A stretch of DNA of 64,000 nt, from assembly GCF_037976825.1 (NCBI RefSeq), contig NZ_CP150269.1:4353501-4417500 (forward strand). The letters run 5' to 3'. This stretch comes from Paenibacillus sp. FSL K6-1330 (lineage in GTDB: Bacteria; Bacillota; Bacilli; Paenibacillales; Paenibacillaceae). Position numbers and translations under genes: made by a program. The notes under the pieces were generated by a model. The model was not told where the DNA came from. It saw nothing but the letters and a program-made list of their open reading frames with translations, and made no database searches. How positions within the stretch are numbered: position 1 is the first letter of the stretch; each line of letters opens with the position of its first letter. Below, one piece after another: positions 27,150 to 36,070 of this stretch.

Positions 27150-27990
27150 TTATGATACCCCCGCCAGCATCATGATGCCGGTCCCGTGATTGTCATTCGC
27201 CACCATGAGCAGATCCTGCTTGTAATAATCCCCGGTAAAGGAATAACGGGACCCGCTTTACCCCGTGCACGCTCCCGCGGCGATCGTTGGCTCTTCCGGT
27301 CAGCCCCTGCCATGCCCGAATGGCGATATCGACGAACGCTGGAATCCAGAATTTCCAAAAAGGAAACGCTGTCATTTATTATCAGATTAATCATCTGCTC
27401 CAACCGATACAATCTGACGTTTATCACCAGCAGACCCTGGCTTCCAAAGGGGAGCGGCAAATTTTTGTACATGGAGACGACCTGCTTCGGTTCGTTCTCC
27501 CCCAGACCCGTCATGGAGCGTACGGCCGACGAACCCCGATAATCGTGCTCCTTCGCGGCGTGCTCGATAAAAGAACGGTCCGGAAACGATGAGAGGGAAC
27601 TCTGTCCGCTGGTGGTCAGCACTGATTGATCCGAATGACAGTACAAATAGACTGATCAATCAAGTCGCTGTCCGTTTGCAGCACGCGAAGTCGTTTCACC
27701 AGGGAGTACATCAGATTCTGGTCGGATGACGGGGTACTGAACAGATAGCTTGAATATAGGGAACTTGCCTCCACTTCGTTCAGCACGTTCATCTCGATCG
27801 CATGGATGGAGCGGTCAAGGTCTTCCATAATAAATCTGGTGGATATACCGTTCACCTTGGCCGCCTCTTCGCGTGAGGCCTTGTTAAACATAATAAAAGA
27901 AAGAAACACGATAAGCGTAATGGTGATAAGGAAAATGGGGAAATAGGAAAGCAGCTTGCGATACCAGTTTTTCCAGGTTAAGCGTTTTAC
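27150..27990 (-). pseudogene. Degraded N-terminal part of a membrane-bound AraC-type regulator or sensor kinase
   Basis: From 27990 the minus strand encodes RLTWKNWYRKLLSYFPIFLITITLI... (membrane segment; split here), then an extracellular sensor region: NKASREEAAKVNGISTRFIM, DLDRSIHAIEMNVLNEVEAS, SLVKRLRVLQTDSDLI. A frameshift near 27665 moves the frame to VYLYCHSDQSVLTTSG, SFIEHAAKEHDYRG, GLLVINVRLYRLEQMINLI, and another near 27350 leads to YYKQDLLMVANDNHGTG before a TAA at 27150. There is no start codon: a stop precedes codon GTA at 27990. The C-terminal output domain is missing. The pattern matches the sensor half of YesM-like or AraC-like membrane proteins. Confidence 0.7.
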
Positions 27991-28394
27991 TTATGCTTGT
28001 GCTATATTGTAGCACGGCTTTGTCCCTCAATGGAAGAGCGGTGACTCCAAAGGAAGGACTCCTGAAAGGCATCTTTTACCTTACACCATGGTCATTCTGA
28101 TTCGAGAAACCAACTCAGACGATGTTATTAGAGCAAGATTTTACGAATACTGTCCTCTCCATCTCTAACACTTGAATGCAATCGGTTTCTTCCTGCTTCA
28201 TGCATCATTCGCACCGAAAAAGCAGGTACAGTCTATCATCTTCTCAACACGGTACTTAAAACAAAAAAGCCGCGAATCTGCGGCTTCATTTACCCTATAT
28301 GTTTTCGTCCCCAACAACACCTGCATGAGCAGGCTACCGTCCAGCCAAGGCCAAAGTTGTATCAAAATGTTCTAAGGCTACTCACTCGTTCCCT
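27991..28394. other. Intergenic region without a recognisable gene
   Basis: About 400 bp between the sensor remnant and the Gfo/Idh gene. It holds an inverted repeat GTGCTA-5-TAGCAC at 27999-28015 and a terminator at 28259-28286. GTTAAGCGTTTTAC at 27977-27990 differs by one base from the third iol operator. Nothing else is evident. Confidence 0.6.
28259..28286 (-). terminator. Rho-independent terminator
   Basis: Minus-strand AAGCCGCAGATTCGCGGCTTTTTTG: a seven-base-pair GC stem followed by a T-run, about 110 bases after the stop of the oxidoreductase gene at 28395. Confidence 0.8.
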
Positions 28395-29435
28395 TCAACC
28401 CTTCATGAACTCCGAAATCATGACTTTTCGTCCCGTCTTGGCACTCTCCAATGCAGCCAGCACCATCGCCATGCTGTAGACGTTGTCGCTGCAATCCGTC
28501 TCCGGCTTGATGCCGGCCTCGAGAGCATGAAACATATTTTCCAGGCAGCCGTGATGTCCGGTCTTCTCCATTTCGGGCAGCGTACCTTCAATCCGTTCAT
28601 ACTTCCGGATAAAGTTTCCTGATTGATCCCCTTCCGCCACGATCTCCGCATAAATATCATCATGGCCGTCCCAGATCGCCGTTCCTTTCTCTCCCGTCAC
28701 GCGCCATGCGGCTTCCCAGGAGGTTTGGGCTCCTTCGGCGCACCAGGAACCGCGGTAATTGAACACGGAGCCGTCCGACATTTCATAGATGCATATCGCC
28801 ATCGCGTTACCGGCATACCAGGAACCCGGCGGGTTAAACTCCTGACAGTACACGGATACCGGATCGGCTCCGCTGATCATTCGGGCCTGATCGAAGGTGT
28901 GAATGGCCATGTCAAGCAGCAGGGGACTGTCCATCAGGTCCCGAAACCCGCCAAAATGGGCGCCAAGGAAAAAATCCGCCCCTATGAACCCGGGCTTTCC
29001 AATCACTCCACCTTCAATCAAATCCTTGTATGCCTGAATTCGCGGATCAAATCGGCGGTTTTGCATGACGGCATGGGTTCTGCCTGCCGACTCTGCGAGC
29101 CTCACGATATCCAGGCATTCCCTCATCGATTCCGCTAACGGTTTTTCGCTGAATACATGACACCCGTGCTTAAGCGCTGCCGTGCTAATCCCATAGTGGC
29201 TGGCGGGAATGGTCACATCAAATACGATATTCGCTTCGCTTGAAGTAAGGGCCTCCGTAATATTGGTATATAGGGGACAAGAAAGTCCATGCCGATCGGC
29301 AAATGCCTTTGCAAATTTCTCTTGGATATCCACGAGGCCCACGATTTCAACGTCCTCTCGCCCTTTCGCATATTCCGCCCATGTATTCGCCATACTGCCG
29401 CATCCTGCTATCACAACTTTAAATGTCGTGGTCAT
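28395..29435 (-). CDS. Gfo/Idh/MocA-family oxidoreductase
   Basis: 346 residues from the ATG at 29435, preceded by GGGGGAG; an upstream in-frame ATG at 29459 has no site. The N-terminal Rossmann fold VVIAGCGSMANTWAEYA and the catalytic motif FSEKPLAESMRECL (about residues 97-110) mark the family, as does DMAIHTFDQARMISG. These enzymes oxidise or reduce sugars and cyclitols with NAD(P). The substrate is unknown. A divergent AraC regulator (29623) suggests control by a carbohydrate. Confidence 0.9.
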   Translation of the reverse strand: MTTTFKVVIAGCGSMANTWAEYAKGREDVEIVGLVDIQEKFAKAFADRHGLSCPLYTNITEALTSSEANIVFDVTIPASHYGISTAALKHGCHVFSEKPLAESMRECLDIVRLAESAGRTHAVMQNRRFDPRIQAYKDLIEGGVIGKPGFIGADFFLGAHFGGFRDLMDSPLLLDMAIHTFDQARMISGADPVSVYCQEFNPPGSWYAGNAMAICIYEMSDGSVFNYRGSWCAEGAQTSWEAAWRVTGEKGTAIWDGHDDIYAEIVAEGDQSGNFIRKYERIEGTLPEMEKTGHHGCLENMFHALEAGIKPETDCSDNVYSMAMVLAALESAKTGRKVMISEFMKG

Positions 29436-29622
29436 GCTAACTCCCCCTGAATACGTCATAATGTTGTAAACCGCTTACAATTTCACATCCTGACCCGTTG
29501 TCATCATTCCAATATTGGCTTAATGTAAATGAAGCAACTTCATTATAATGGCGAAACTCAACAATTTCTCTATACAACCTTGTGCATTACCACTCTTATC
29601 TTGCGGTCCGAGGTGAAATCAC

Positions 29623-30510
29623 ATGTCCAATCCAAAAGAGCTTCATGAAAATACGAGACTAGACTATAAAGCCTATCCTGTGCAGGTATTTAATAACTTC
29701 TGCTCCCATGCCAAAACGAAAGACTGTATCCTGTATCTCCACTGGCATGAACACTTTGAGATCATTAGCATGCGCCAAGGGCACGCGGTATTCCATATTG
29801 ATACAACTCCGTATGACGTAAAGGCTGGAGAAGTTATCATCATTCCCGGCGGCAGCCTGCACGTGGGATATGCCCTTGAAGATGGCCACGTGCGATTTGA
29901 TTGTGTCGTGGTGAATGCATCCCTCTTTAACGATTTCCTCCATGATCCGATTCATGTGCGTTATGTCGCTCCCTATATGGAAGGCCAGCTCCGTTTCCCA
30001 GTCAAGCCTGCCGAGAACCACCCTGCTGGCGCAGACTGCTATCCGCTGCTGGATGAAATCATTGAAGAGCTTGTTGCCCGCCGTCCGGCCTATGAGCTCA
30101 TTGCCAAATCCAAGCTGTACACACTGTTCGTTCTGCTGGCACGTACATTCATGCCCTTACAGTTCACGGAGAAGTCGGCCGAGCCGTATTTTGCGAATCG
30201 GGATCGTTATAAAAAACTCATTCAGCACATCGAGAGCAACATCGGTGAGAAATTGTCGGTAGAGACCGCTGCTGCAGAGGTCGGTTTGAATCCGTTTCAT
30301 TTTTGCAAAATGTTCAAGCGTTTAACAGGGCGCACATTCGTCGATTACGTCAACCTGACCCGGATGAATGAAGCGGAGAAGCTGCTTCGCGAACGGACGT
30401 TAACCATCACGGAGATTGCCGGCATCGTCGGCTGCAGCAACCCGAATTATTTTACTAAGCTGTACAAACAGTACAAGAGCATGACGCCTTCTCAGGCTAG
30501 GCAGTTATAG
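29623..30510 (+). CDS. AraC-family regulator with N-terminal cupin
   Basis: 295 residues. The N-terminal half is a cupin (LHWHEHFEIISMRQGHAVFHI, IIPGGSLHVGYA) that would bind a sugar. The C-terminal half (about 195-295) carries two helix-turn-helix units: SVETAAAEVGLNPFHFCKMFKR and ITEIAGIVGCSNPNYFTKLYKQ, split as two motifs. It is divergent from the Gfo/Idh oxidoreductase with a 187-bp shared region and probably activates it. Confidence 0.9.
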   Translation: MSNPKELHENTRLDYKAYPVQVFNNFCSHAKTKDCILYLHWHEHFEIISMRQGHAVFHIDTTPYDVKAGEVIIIPGGSLHVGYALEDGHVRFDCVVVNASLFNDFLHDPIHVRYVAPYMEGQLRFPVKPAENHPAGADCYPLLDEIIEELVARRPAYELIAKSKLYTLFVLLARTFMPLQFTEKSAEPYFANRDRYKKLIQHIESNIGEKLSVETAAAEVGLNPFHFCKMFKRLTGRTFVDYVNLTRMNEAEKLLRERTLTITEIAGIVGCSNPNYFTKLYKQYKSMTPSQARQL

Positions 30511-30602
30511 ATCCGGGTTCCAGAACACTCCTTAACGAACGATCTGCGGCCATGACCTGTACGAAACGCCAGCTGAATCATAAGTATGGTGACGAATATG
30601 CA

Positions 30603-30650
30603 AAAAAAGACTCCACATGCAGCAGCTTTCGCTGAAGCAGAGTCTTTTTG
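30603..30650. terminator. Bidirectional terminator
   Basis: AAAAAAAGACTC and GAGTCTTTTT pair around an interior that itself forms a GCAGCTTTCGCTG hairpin. It sits between the convergent AraC gene and the end of the polysaccharide locus. Confidence 0.8.
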
Positions 30651-30682
30651 TGAATTTTGGATCAAATCAGCGCCTCTAAGAC

Positions 30683-33052
30683 CTAATATGCCTTAGGCAC
30701 TTCCACCTTTCTGGTGTTCCCATCCTCATTCGTGAAATAGATATGAACCCCATGGTCCTGATCGTCCAGAAAATACGAGACGTATTTACTCTCTTGTGCC
30801 CTCATGGGAACCAGGAGGGTCGCGATGCGATGGCTTGCGGCTGATTTCGTTTCAGCATGCAGATGCCACTGATTATCCAGTCCATCGATTTCTTCGGGGT
30901 CGACATCGGTGAACTGATTATGCTGATTCAGCGACAAGTCGCCGGATGAGCAGTACACGAATCGCCCTTCCATTTCCGCTTTGCTGCCCATCACCCGAAA
31001 CGTCTGCCCGGACAGCTTCATCCGGTTCAGGGTATGAAACAGCCACTCGATGCTGGCTGGCTTGGCAAGATCCACCGTATCCACGATGACAAAATAAGAT
31101 TCGTCAAAAAAATAGATCTCGCGCACATACCGCTCCAGATAAGGGACATTCTCCCGATAGGCCTGCGTAGCGTTCATACGGGCGTACCCATAACCCGATG
31201 ACGCATCAACTTGCTCGACCTTTCCGCTGGCTTCGATGCAAAGCACCTTATCTTTTCCCGCATACTGACCATGGCCATCAATGAGAATATTGTTCGTGGA
31301 ACGCGTCTGCCTCCGCCAGTTCATATGCATCGTGCTTCCAAAAGCGATGTAATATCCACTTTCAATTGCGAGAGGTTCGCCATACGCGTGCAGCAAGAAT
31401 CCGTTCTGGTCACCGTGACTGTGGCTCATGGAACCGTAACGGCTGCTCTTTGCAAGCAGCATAATATGCTCATCCGGATCATCCATGCGGTGATGCATCG
31501 CCACCCAGTCAATATCGCGGAACCATTTGACGGCTTGGATGGTTCCATCCTTCGCTTCCGAGACGTTATCTATAGAAAACGGAACGGTAACAGAAGGAGA
31601 AACAGCTTCCACCTGAGGGTAATCATGCCGATACAGCATATCGTCAAAGCGGAAATCCCACCAGCCGTAATTGTAAAACTTGGAGTCGGCGTCCGTATCC
31701 GCCTTAACTACTTGTTCATAATACCACTGATATAATCCATTCCCTGTAATGCCTGCAAACTGGCGAATATTGAAAGCCGTCTTCAGACTGACGGGTTCGC
31801 CGAGATAGGACTGGTCCCCGAAGCTGGCCCGGATCGTATCCGGACTGCTGCAGTAGAGTGGGAAATCGCCCGTGCGCCCAAAGAACGGCCGTTGATAGAA
31901 ATCGATGGATACGTAGTTGCGAATGAGATTGAGCGCATCGATCACAAATGCCATGCCCGTTGTCCAATAGAGCGGCCCCTCGGCCCAGCCTCCATCTTCT
32001 CCGCCCCAAGGCGAATAGAGGCAGGCGTAGTATTCCAGCGTGTAATCCAGCCATGTCTGTGCCTCAGCCTCTTCATGAAGCATGGCAATACAGGCCGGGA
32101 CAAGCACCGAGGACAACGAACGAACAGCATGGCTGTCATAAGGGACATGATGGATTTTCGAGCGCTCCATCACATGGAAGGCCACCTGCTTCGTACGTCG
32201 CAGAAGAGCTCCCCTGACGAGATCAATCTCCTCTGCGCTGAGGTAATCGTGGAGCCAGTCGTATCCCCATGCAAGTGCACCAACCATCCGAAACGCGGCT
32301 TCATCGTTATAATCTCTGGATGTTGTTCCCTCCGTATCCCACCGGGCCGCGTGGAGCAGCCAAGTCTTCGCTTTGGCTATTAAAACATCATCCTGCAAAA
32401 TGACCCCTGCCACGCTTAAGTGCCGGATAACATACAACGTTTCTTGGCAATCCATGTACATTTTTCTCCACAGCTTGGCGACACGCTTATTGCCGGGATA
32501 ACGTTCCGGCTCCGGGATTAACGGCTTATCCAGCCACGGAAGGACCGATTTCTCGTAAAAAGCGCGCCAGCCGCAGTAATCATCATCCTTTCGGAGACCT
32601 TCCCGGAACGCCTCAATTCCCTGTTCGTCCAGCCATAACCGCGGATGACCGGTATACGTGCGTTCGTACCTTTCCTCTCTGCCAGGCAGGGGAGTCTCGG
32701 GCAGCCCCTCCGGGACATGAAACATTCGGGATTGGCTCCAAGAAGAACGGTTATGGTCCAAGTCTGCCGTATCCTCCACTTGCTCCCCGGTCAGCAAGGC
32801 ATATCGCCAATAATAAGTACCCGGCTCCAGAGGTTGCTCCGGCGTGTATAAGTTATAGGGAATCGGCGATATCGTTGTTGTCGCTTCAGTTTCATACGAG
32901 GGCGAGGTCGAAATTTGCAGCATATAACGGTCGTTATCCAGCTGTCCCGGCATCCAGGTGAAACGAGGAGGATTCTCAAGCAGCTTACTCTCTTCATCCG
33001 GTTGATATGGCACGGACAACAATCCGCTTTTCGGTTCAAACAAGGTTTTCAT
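30683..33052 (-). CDS. Heparinase II/III-family protein with DUF4962 N-terminal region
   Basis: 789 residues, no signal peptide. An N-terminal beta-sandwich-like section (PPRFTWMPGQLDNDRYMLQIS) precedes an alpha-toroid (about residues 130-480) with WLDEQGIEAFREGL and HHVPYDSHAVRSL, then the heparinase II/III beta-domain beginning SRYGSMSHSHGDQNGFLLHA (about residue 545) with a conserved His. This class is found in polysaccharide lyases acting on uronic-acid polymers and in chondroitin AC/alginate/heparin-like enzymes. Cytoplasmic location implies action on imported oligosaccharides. The start overlaps the upstream gene's end by 17 bases. Confidence 0.85.
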   Translation of the reverse strand: MKTLFEPKSGLLSVPYQPDEESKLLENPPRFTWMPGQLDNDRYMLQISTSPSYETEATTTISPIPYNLYTPEQPLEPGTYYWRYALLTGEQVEDTADLDHNRSSWSQSRMFHVPEGLPETPLPGREERYERTYTGHPRLWLDEQGIEAFREGLRKDDDYCGWRAFYEKSVLPWLDKPLIPEPERYPGNKRVAKLWRKMYMDCQETLYVIRHLSVAGVILQDDVLIAKAKTWLLHAARWDTEGTTSRDYNDEAAFRMVGALAWGYDWLHDYLSAEEIDLVRGALLRRTKQVAFHVMERSKIHHVPYDSHAVRSLSSVLVPACIAMLHEEAEAQTWLDYTLEYYACLYSPWGGEDGGWAEGPLYWTTGMAFVIDALNLIRNYVSIDFYQRPFFGRTGDFPLYCSSPDTIRASFGDQSYLGEPVSLKTAFNIRQFAGITGNGLYQWYYEQVVKADTDADSKFYNYGWWDFRFDDMLYRHDYPQVEAVSPSVTVPFSIDNVSEAKDGTIQAVKWFRDIDWVAMHHRMDDPDEHIMLLAKSSRYGSMSHSHGDQNGFLLHAYGEPLAIESGYYIAFGSTMHMNWRRQTRSTNNILIDGHGQYAGKDKVLCIEASGKVEQVDASSGYGYARMNATQAYRENVPYLERYVREIYFFDESYFVIVDTVDLAKPASIEWLFHTLNRMKLSGQTFRVMGSKAEMEGRFVYCSSGDLSLNQHNQFTDVDPEEIDGLDNQWHLHAETKSAASHRIATLLVPMRAQESKYVSYFLDDQDHGVHIYFTNEDGNTRKVEVPKAY

Positions 33053-35291
33053 CGAGTACCCTCTCCTTCAACCCGTTGTTGGTCATCGTGAAGCTTCTCG
33101 CGGTCCTTCCATCGGACAGGCTGAGCCAATCCCCATCTCCCGACCGGTTCCATTCCAATGTGAGCGGCTCGGTGCCGGTACGGTAAACGGCAATGAAGCG
33201 GGCTTTCGAATCTAATCGGTGAAGCCGGATTCCTTCCATGAGGCGGCCGGGATCGTCAGCAAGCCCAGGTGACTCCACCTGTGAGCATTCCATACCCTCG
33301 AAGGCGATAAATGAGATTACCGCCAGTGGCCCTGATGCATTGGCAATGTGGAGATTGAATTGCAAGCCATCCTGGGACAAGACGTGGGTGCACCTCTCTT
33401 TTACATATGCGTATCCATCTTCGTTTCCAAGATCCGTTTTAACGCGGCCCTGATCAGCATTTTGAAGTCCGCTCAGCTGTCCCATGCCAACGTAATGGAA
33501 CCACCAATCCACGACTGCCGGTTCATCCAATTCCACTTCAAACCAATCCAGCAGCCACTCTTCCGTCAATATCAAATGTCGGTCCAGAATGGCTTGATCG
33601 TAGGCCTCATCGGCCCGCACCCAAATATAGGAACGGTTTGAAGCGGATTCATACCGTATGCACTTGCCTTCTGCCGGATTCTGGGAACGGCCTCCTACCG
33701 AGACGGTATTGTGGCAGGCTGTATGGGGATACCACTCCTTCTTCAGGATCGAACCGTACGGCACGGTTCCACGGTCTGGTGAAAGAGGCTGGTTCCCGAC
33801 ATGAATCATCAGATTCAGTTTATCGAAGTGACCATGTGATCCTCCATGAGGGCCAAAATCGACTAACGCCTGAAGCCCATTCGAATGGTACGACTTCAAC
33901 AGGGCGAATCCGCTGTGAGGAAGAAAGACGGTAGGAGTACACAGATCGGACAAGTCGTTCTCGTTTCTGCCTTCGATGTCCCATGCTTCATTACCTTCAA
34001 GTTCATGACCTGCTTGGTTTGCATGTTCTGCATCGCCTGCTGCCTGGACTTCTCGTGTAACTCGGACTTCGATGATGTCCCCTACTTCCCATACTCCACC
34101 CGCTGCCTCCTTATGAGAACCCTTCGCCTCAGAAGCAGGCATTCCGTATTTCCCATCCCAATGGCCCGTTCCGTATAACAGAGCTTCCAGCATGCCAACC
34201 CGGCCGGCTTTTCCATTCAGTTCACGATACACATTGTCTAGCAGTCGTTGATAGCTCTTGTCTCCAAATACGGATAAACCGATTTCCGCAATCTCGGCAA
34301 TTTCTCGCGCATAAGGAGCCCTGCAATAAGGACCGTCGTGAAGTGCTGGCAGGAAGCCGTTTGGGTCTGCCAATCGAACCAGTACCGTCAGCATGCCCTG
34401 CATGGATTGGCCTTGCTCTCCTCTCAGGGAAAACAGCTCTTCACCAACCCGGCTCCCCATTTCCGCAGCAATCAGATAAGCACGGAGTACGAATACGTGG
34501 TAATAAATGCTTCCTTCAAATTCGAGCTGATCCGGCCTAATGGCAATGCTGAGATGATGCCGCAGGCCGCCTTCCTTCACGACCAGCTGCCGCAGCTTCT
34601 CCGTTTCGCCTTGTACCGCATAAATACTGAACAGCGCGGCAATCAGCCAGGCGGTATAGTTGTTCTCGGGATTTCCGCGCTCCCGGGTCAAAATATGATG
34701 ATACTCTGTCATGCTGCTCTCGAGCATGTGCAAGAACCGGTTAATCTTCCGGCGATCAGCCTCGTCGAACGACACTTGCGCATCCTCCAGCAGCAGGTAG
34801 CCGCGAAGCAATGTCGTTGCCCATATGGCCTCGGTCAAAGCCTGATGGAATGCGCGCCCTTTCAGCATCCAGGGCTGCGCATCGGGATGAACCGGGTATA
34901 GCGGAAATTGCTCCGCATAGCGGACAATCAACTTTTTTCCAAGATCGGCGTAGGCCTTCTCTCCGGTACCGGCATAGACGGCGGCAGATTGCAGGACGTA
35001 TCGGGCCATGGCCTGATGCTTGAATACCAGCCATGCCCCCCTGTACGGTTCTCCTTCCACTTCGCAGCCATACGGACAACGAAAGGTGCTGCAGTCCGCC
35101 TCGAGCGGATCAAACACCAGTTCCGTGTGATGTTCGGGACACACGTATTGGTGCCACCAGCCGCCTGGATCAACGGGAACATCCAGCCTCCGGTCGATGA
35201 CTTGATCGAGCTCGGCCTTCAGGATATCGATCGTTTGCACGCTCCAAGGGTAGAATTTCGACTTCGCGTTGACCTTCATCCAATCCCTCAT
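33036..35291 (-). CDS. Heparinase II/III-family polysaccharide lyase-like protein
   Basis: 751 residues, no signal peptide. The N-terminal part contains a WWHQYVCPEHH segment and CPYGC with paired cysteines that may hold a structural metal. The alpha/alpha-toroid includes RGNPENNYTAWLIAALFSIYA (split as residues about 205-225) and QLEFEGSIYYHVFVLRAYL. The beta-domain starts FGPHGGSHGHFDKLNLMIHVG with the family's catalytic-site His. The end product would be unsaturated uronides for GH88. The start overlaps the SDR stop (ATGA-type, four bases), and the end overlaps the next heparinase-like gene, so it is operon-coupled on both sides. Confidence 0.85.
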   Translation of the reverse strand: MRDWMKVNAKSKFYPWSVQTIDILKAELDQVIDRRLDVPVDPGGWWHQYVCPEHHTELVFDPLEADCSTFRCPYGCEVEGEPYRGAWLVFKHQAMARYVLQSAAVYAGTGEKAYADLGKKLIVRYAEQFPLYPVHPDAQPWMLKGRAFHQALTEAIWATTLLRGYLLLEDAQVSFDEADRRKINRFLHMLESSMTEYHHILTRERGNPENNYTAWLIAALFSIYAVQGETEKLRQLVVKEGGLRHHLSIAIRPDQLEFEGSIYYHVFVLRAYLIAAEMGSRVGEELFSLRGEQGQSMQGMLTVLVRLADPNGFLPALHDGPYCRAPYAREIAEIAEIGLSVFGDKSYQRLLDNVYRELNGKAGRVGMLEALLYGTGHWDGKYGMPASEAKGSHKEAAGGVWEVGDIIEVRVTREVQAAGDAEHANQAGHELEGNEAWDIEGRNENDLSDLCTPTVFLPHSGFALLKSYHSNGLQALVDFGPHGGSHGHFDKLNLMIHVGNQPLSPDRGTVPYGSILKKEWYPHTACHNTVSVGGRSQNPAEGKCIRYESASNRSYIWVRADEAYDQAILDRHLILTEEWLLDWFEVELDEPAVVDWWFHYVGMGQLSGLQNADQGRVKTDLGNEDGYAYVKERCTHVLSQDGLQFNLHIANASGPLAVISFIAFEGMECSQVESPGLADDPGRLMEGIRLHRLDSKARFIAVYRTGTEPLTLEWNRSGDGDWLSLSDGRTARSFTMTNNGLKERVLDENLV

Positions 35292-36055
35292 CGCATGAAC
35301 ATACCGCCGTTAATTTCGATCGTCTCCCCAGTTATATAAGAAGACAGCTCCGAGACGAGGAACAGAACGGAGCCGGCGACATCGTCCGGGGTGCCCTCTC
35401 GGCCCAGCGGGATACCCTTGATCGTTGCTTTTCGCGCATCATCCGGGGTAAAGGTCGCATGAAACGCCGTTTGCCCGATAAAGCCGGGGGATACCGCATT
35501 CACATTAATTCCGCTTGAAGCGAGCTCCTTCGCCAAGCCTTTGGTAAAGCTCAGGACGGCAGCCTTGCTCGCTGCATAAATGCTTGCGCCCGGTCCACCG
35601 CCATTGTGCGCCGCAACGGAAGTCATGTTCACGATACGGCCTTGACCGGCCGCTTTCATCCCCGAAATGACGGCTTTGCTCACGAATACCGTGCTTTTCA
35701 TATTTACATCCATGACCTTGTCGTAGAGCTCCTCGGTCATTTCCGCATTCGCCAGACGCTCAACCAAATGCCCTGCATTATTAACCAGAATCGTAACCGG
35801 GCCGCCGAATGCCTTCTCTACTTCAGCTACGAGCGCCTCTGCCTGCTCCACATGCGTAACGTCTGCTTGAAATGCATGAGCCTCACCGCCAAAACCTCGA
35901 ATCTCCGCTACGGCTTCTTCAGCGGCATCCTTGCTGCTCAGATAGTTTAGGGCTACCTTAGCCCCACTTCTTGCCAGCTTCAACGCAACTGCACGACCAA
36001 TCCCTCCACTCGAACCTGTGACTAATGCGATGTTACCCGATAAGTTAATATGCAT
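35288..36055 (-). CDS. SDR-family oxidoreductase, KduD/DhuD-like by context
   Basis: 255 residues. Motifs: TGSSGGIGRAVALKLARSG (NAD(P) loop), NNAGHLVERL, the catalytic Ser in NMTSVAAHNGG, and YAASKAAVLSFTKGLAKEL. An arginine-poor loop after beta-2 (YLSSKDAAEE) is of the FabG type. In uronate pathways an SDR reduces the deoxy-ketouronate released after GH88, as KduD and streptococcal DhuD do; this role is inferred from the neighbours, not from a diagnostic residue. It lies 15 bases after the histidine-kinase gene and is coupled to the heparinase gene. Confidence 0.85.
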   Translation of the reverse strand: MHINLSGNIALVTGSSGGIGRAVALKLARSGAKVALNYLSSKDAAEEAVAEIRGFGGEAHAFQADVTHVEQAEALVAEVEKAFGGPVTILVNNAGHLVERLANAEMTEELYDKVMDVNMKSTVFVSKAVISGMKAAGQGRIVNMTSVAAHNGGGPGASIYAASKAAVLSFTKGLAKELASSGINVNAVSPGFIGQTAFHATFTPDDARKATIKGIPLGREGTPDDVAGSVLFLVSELSSYITGETIEINGGMFMR

Positions 36056-36070
36056 ATTGATCCCTCCTGA

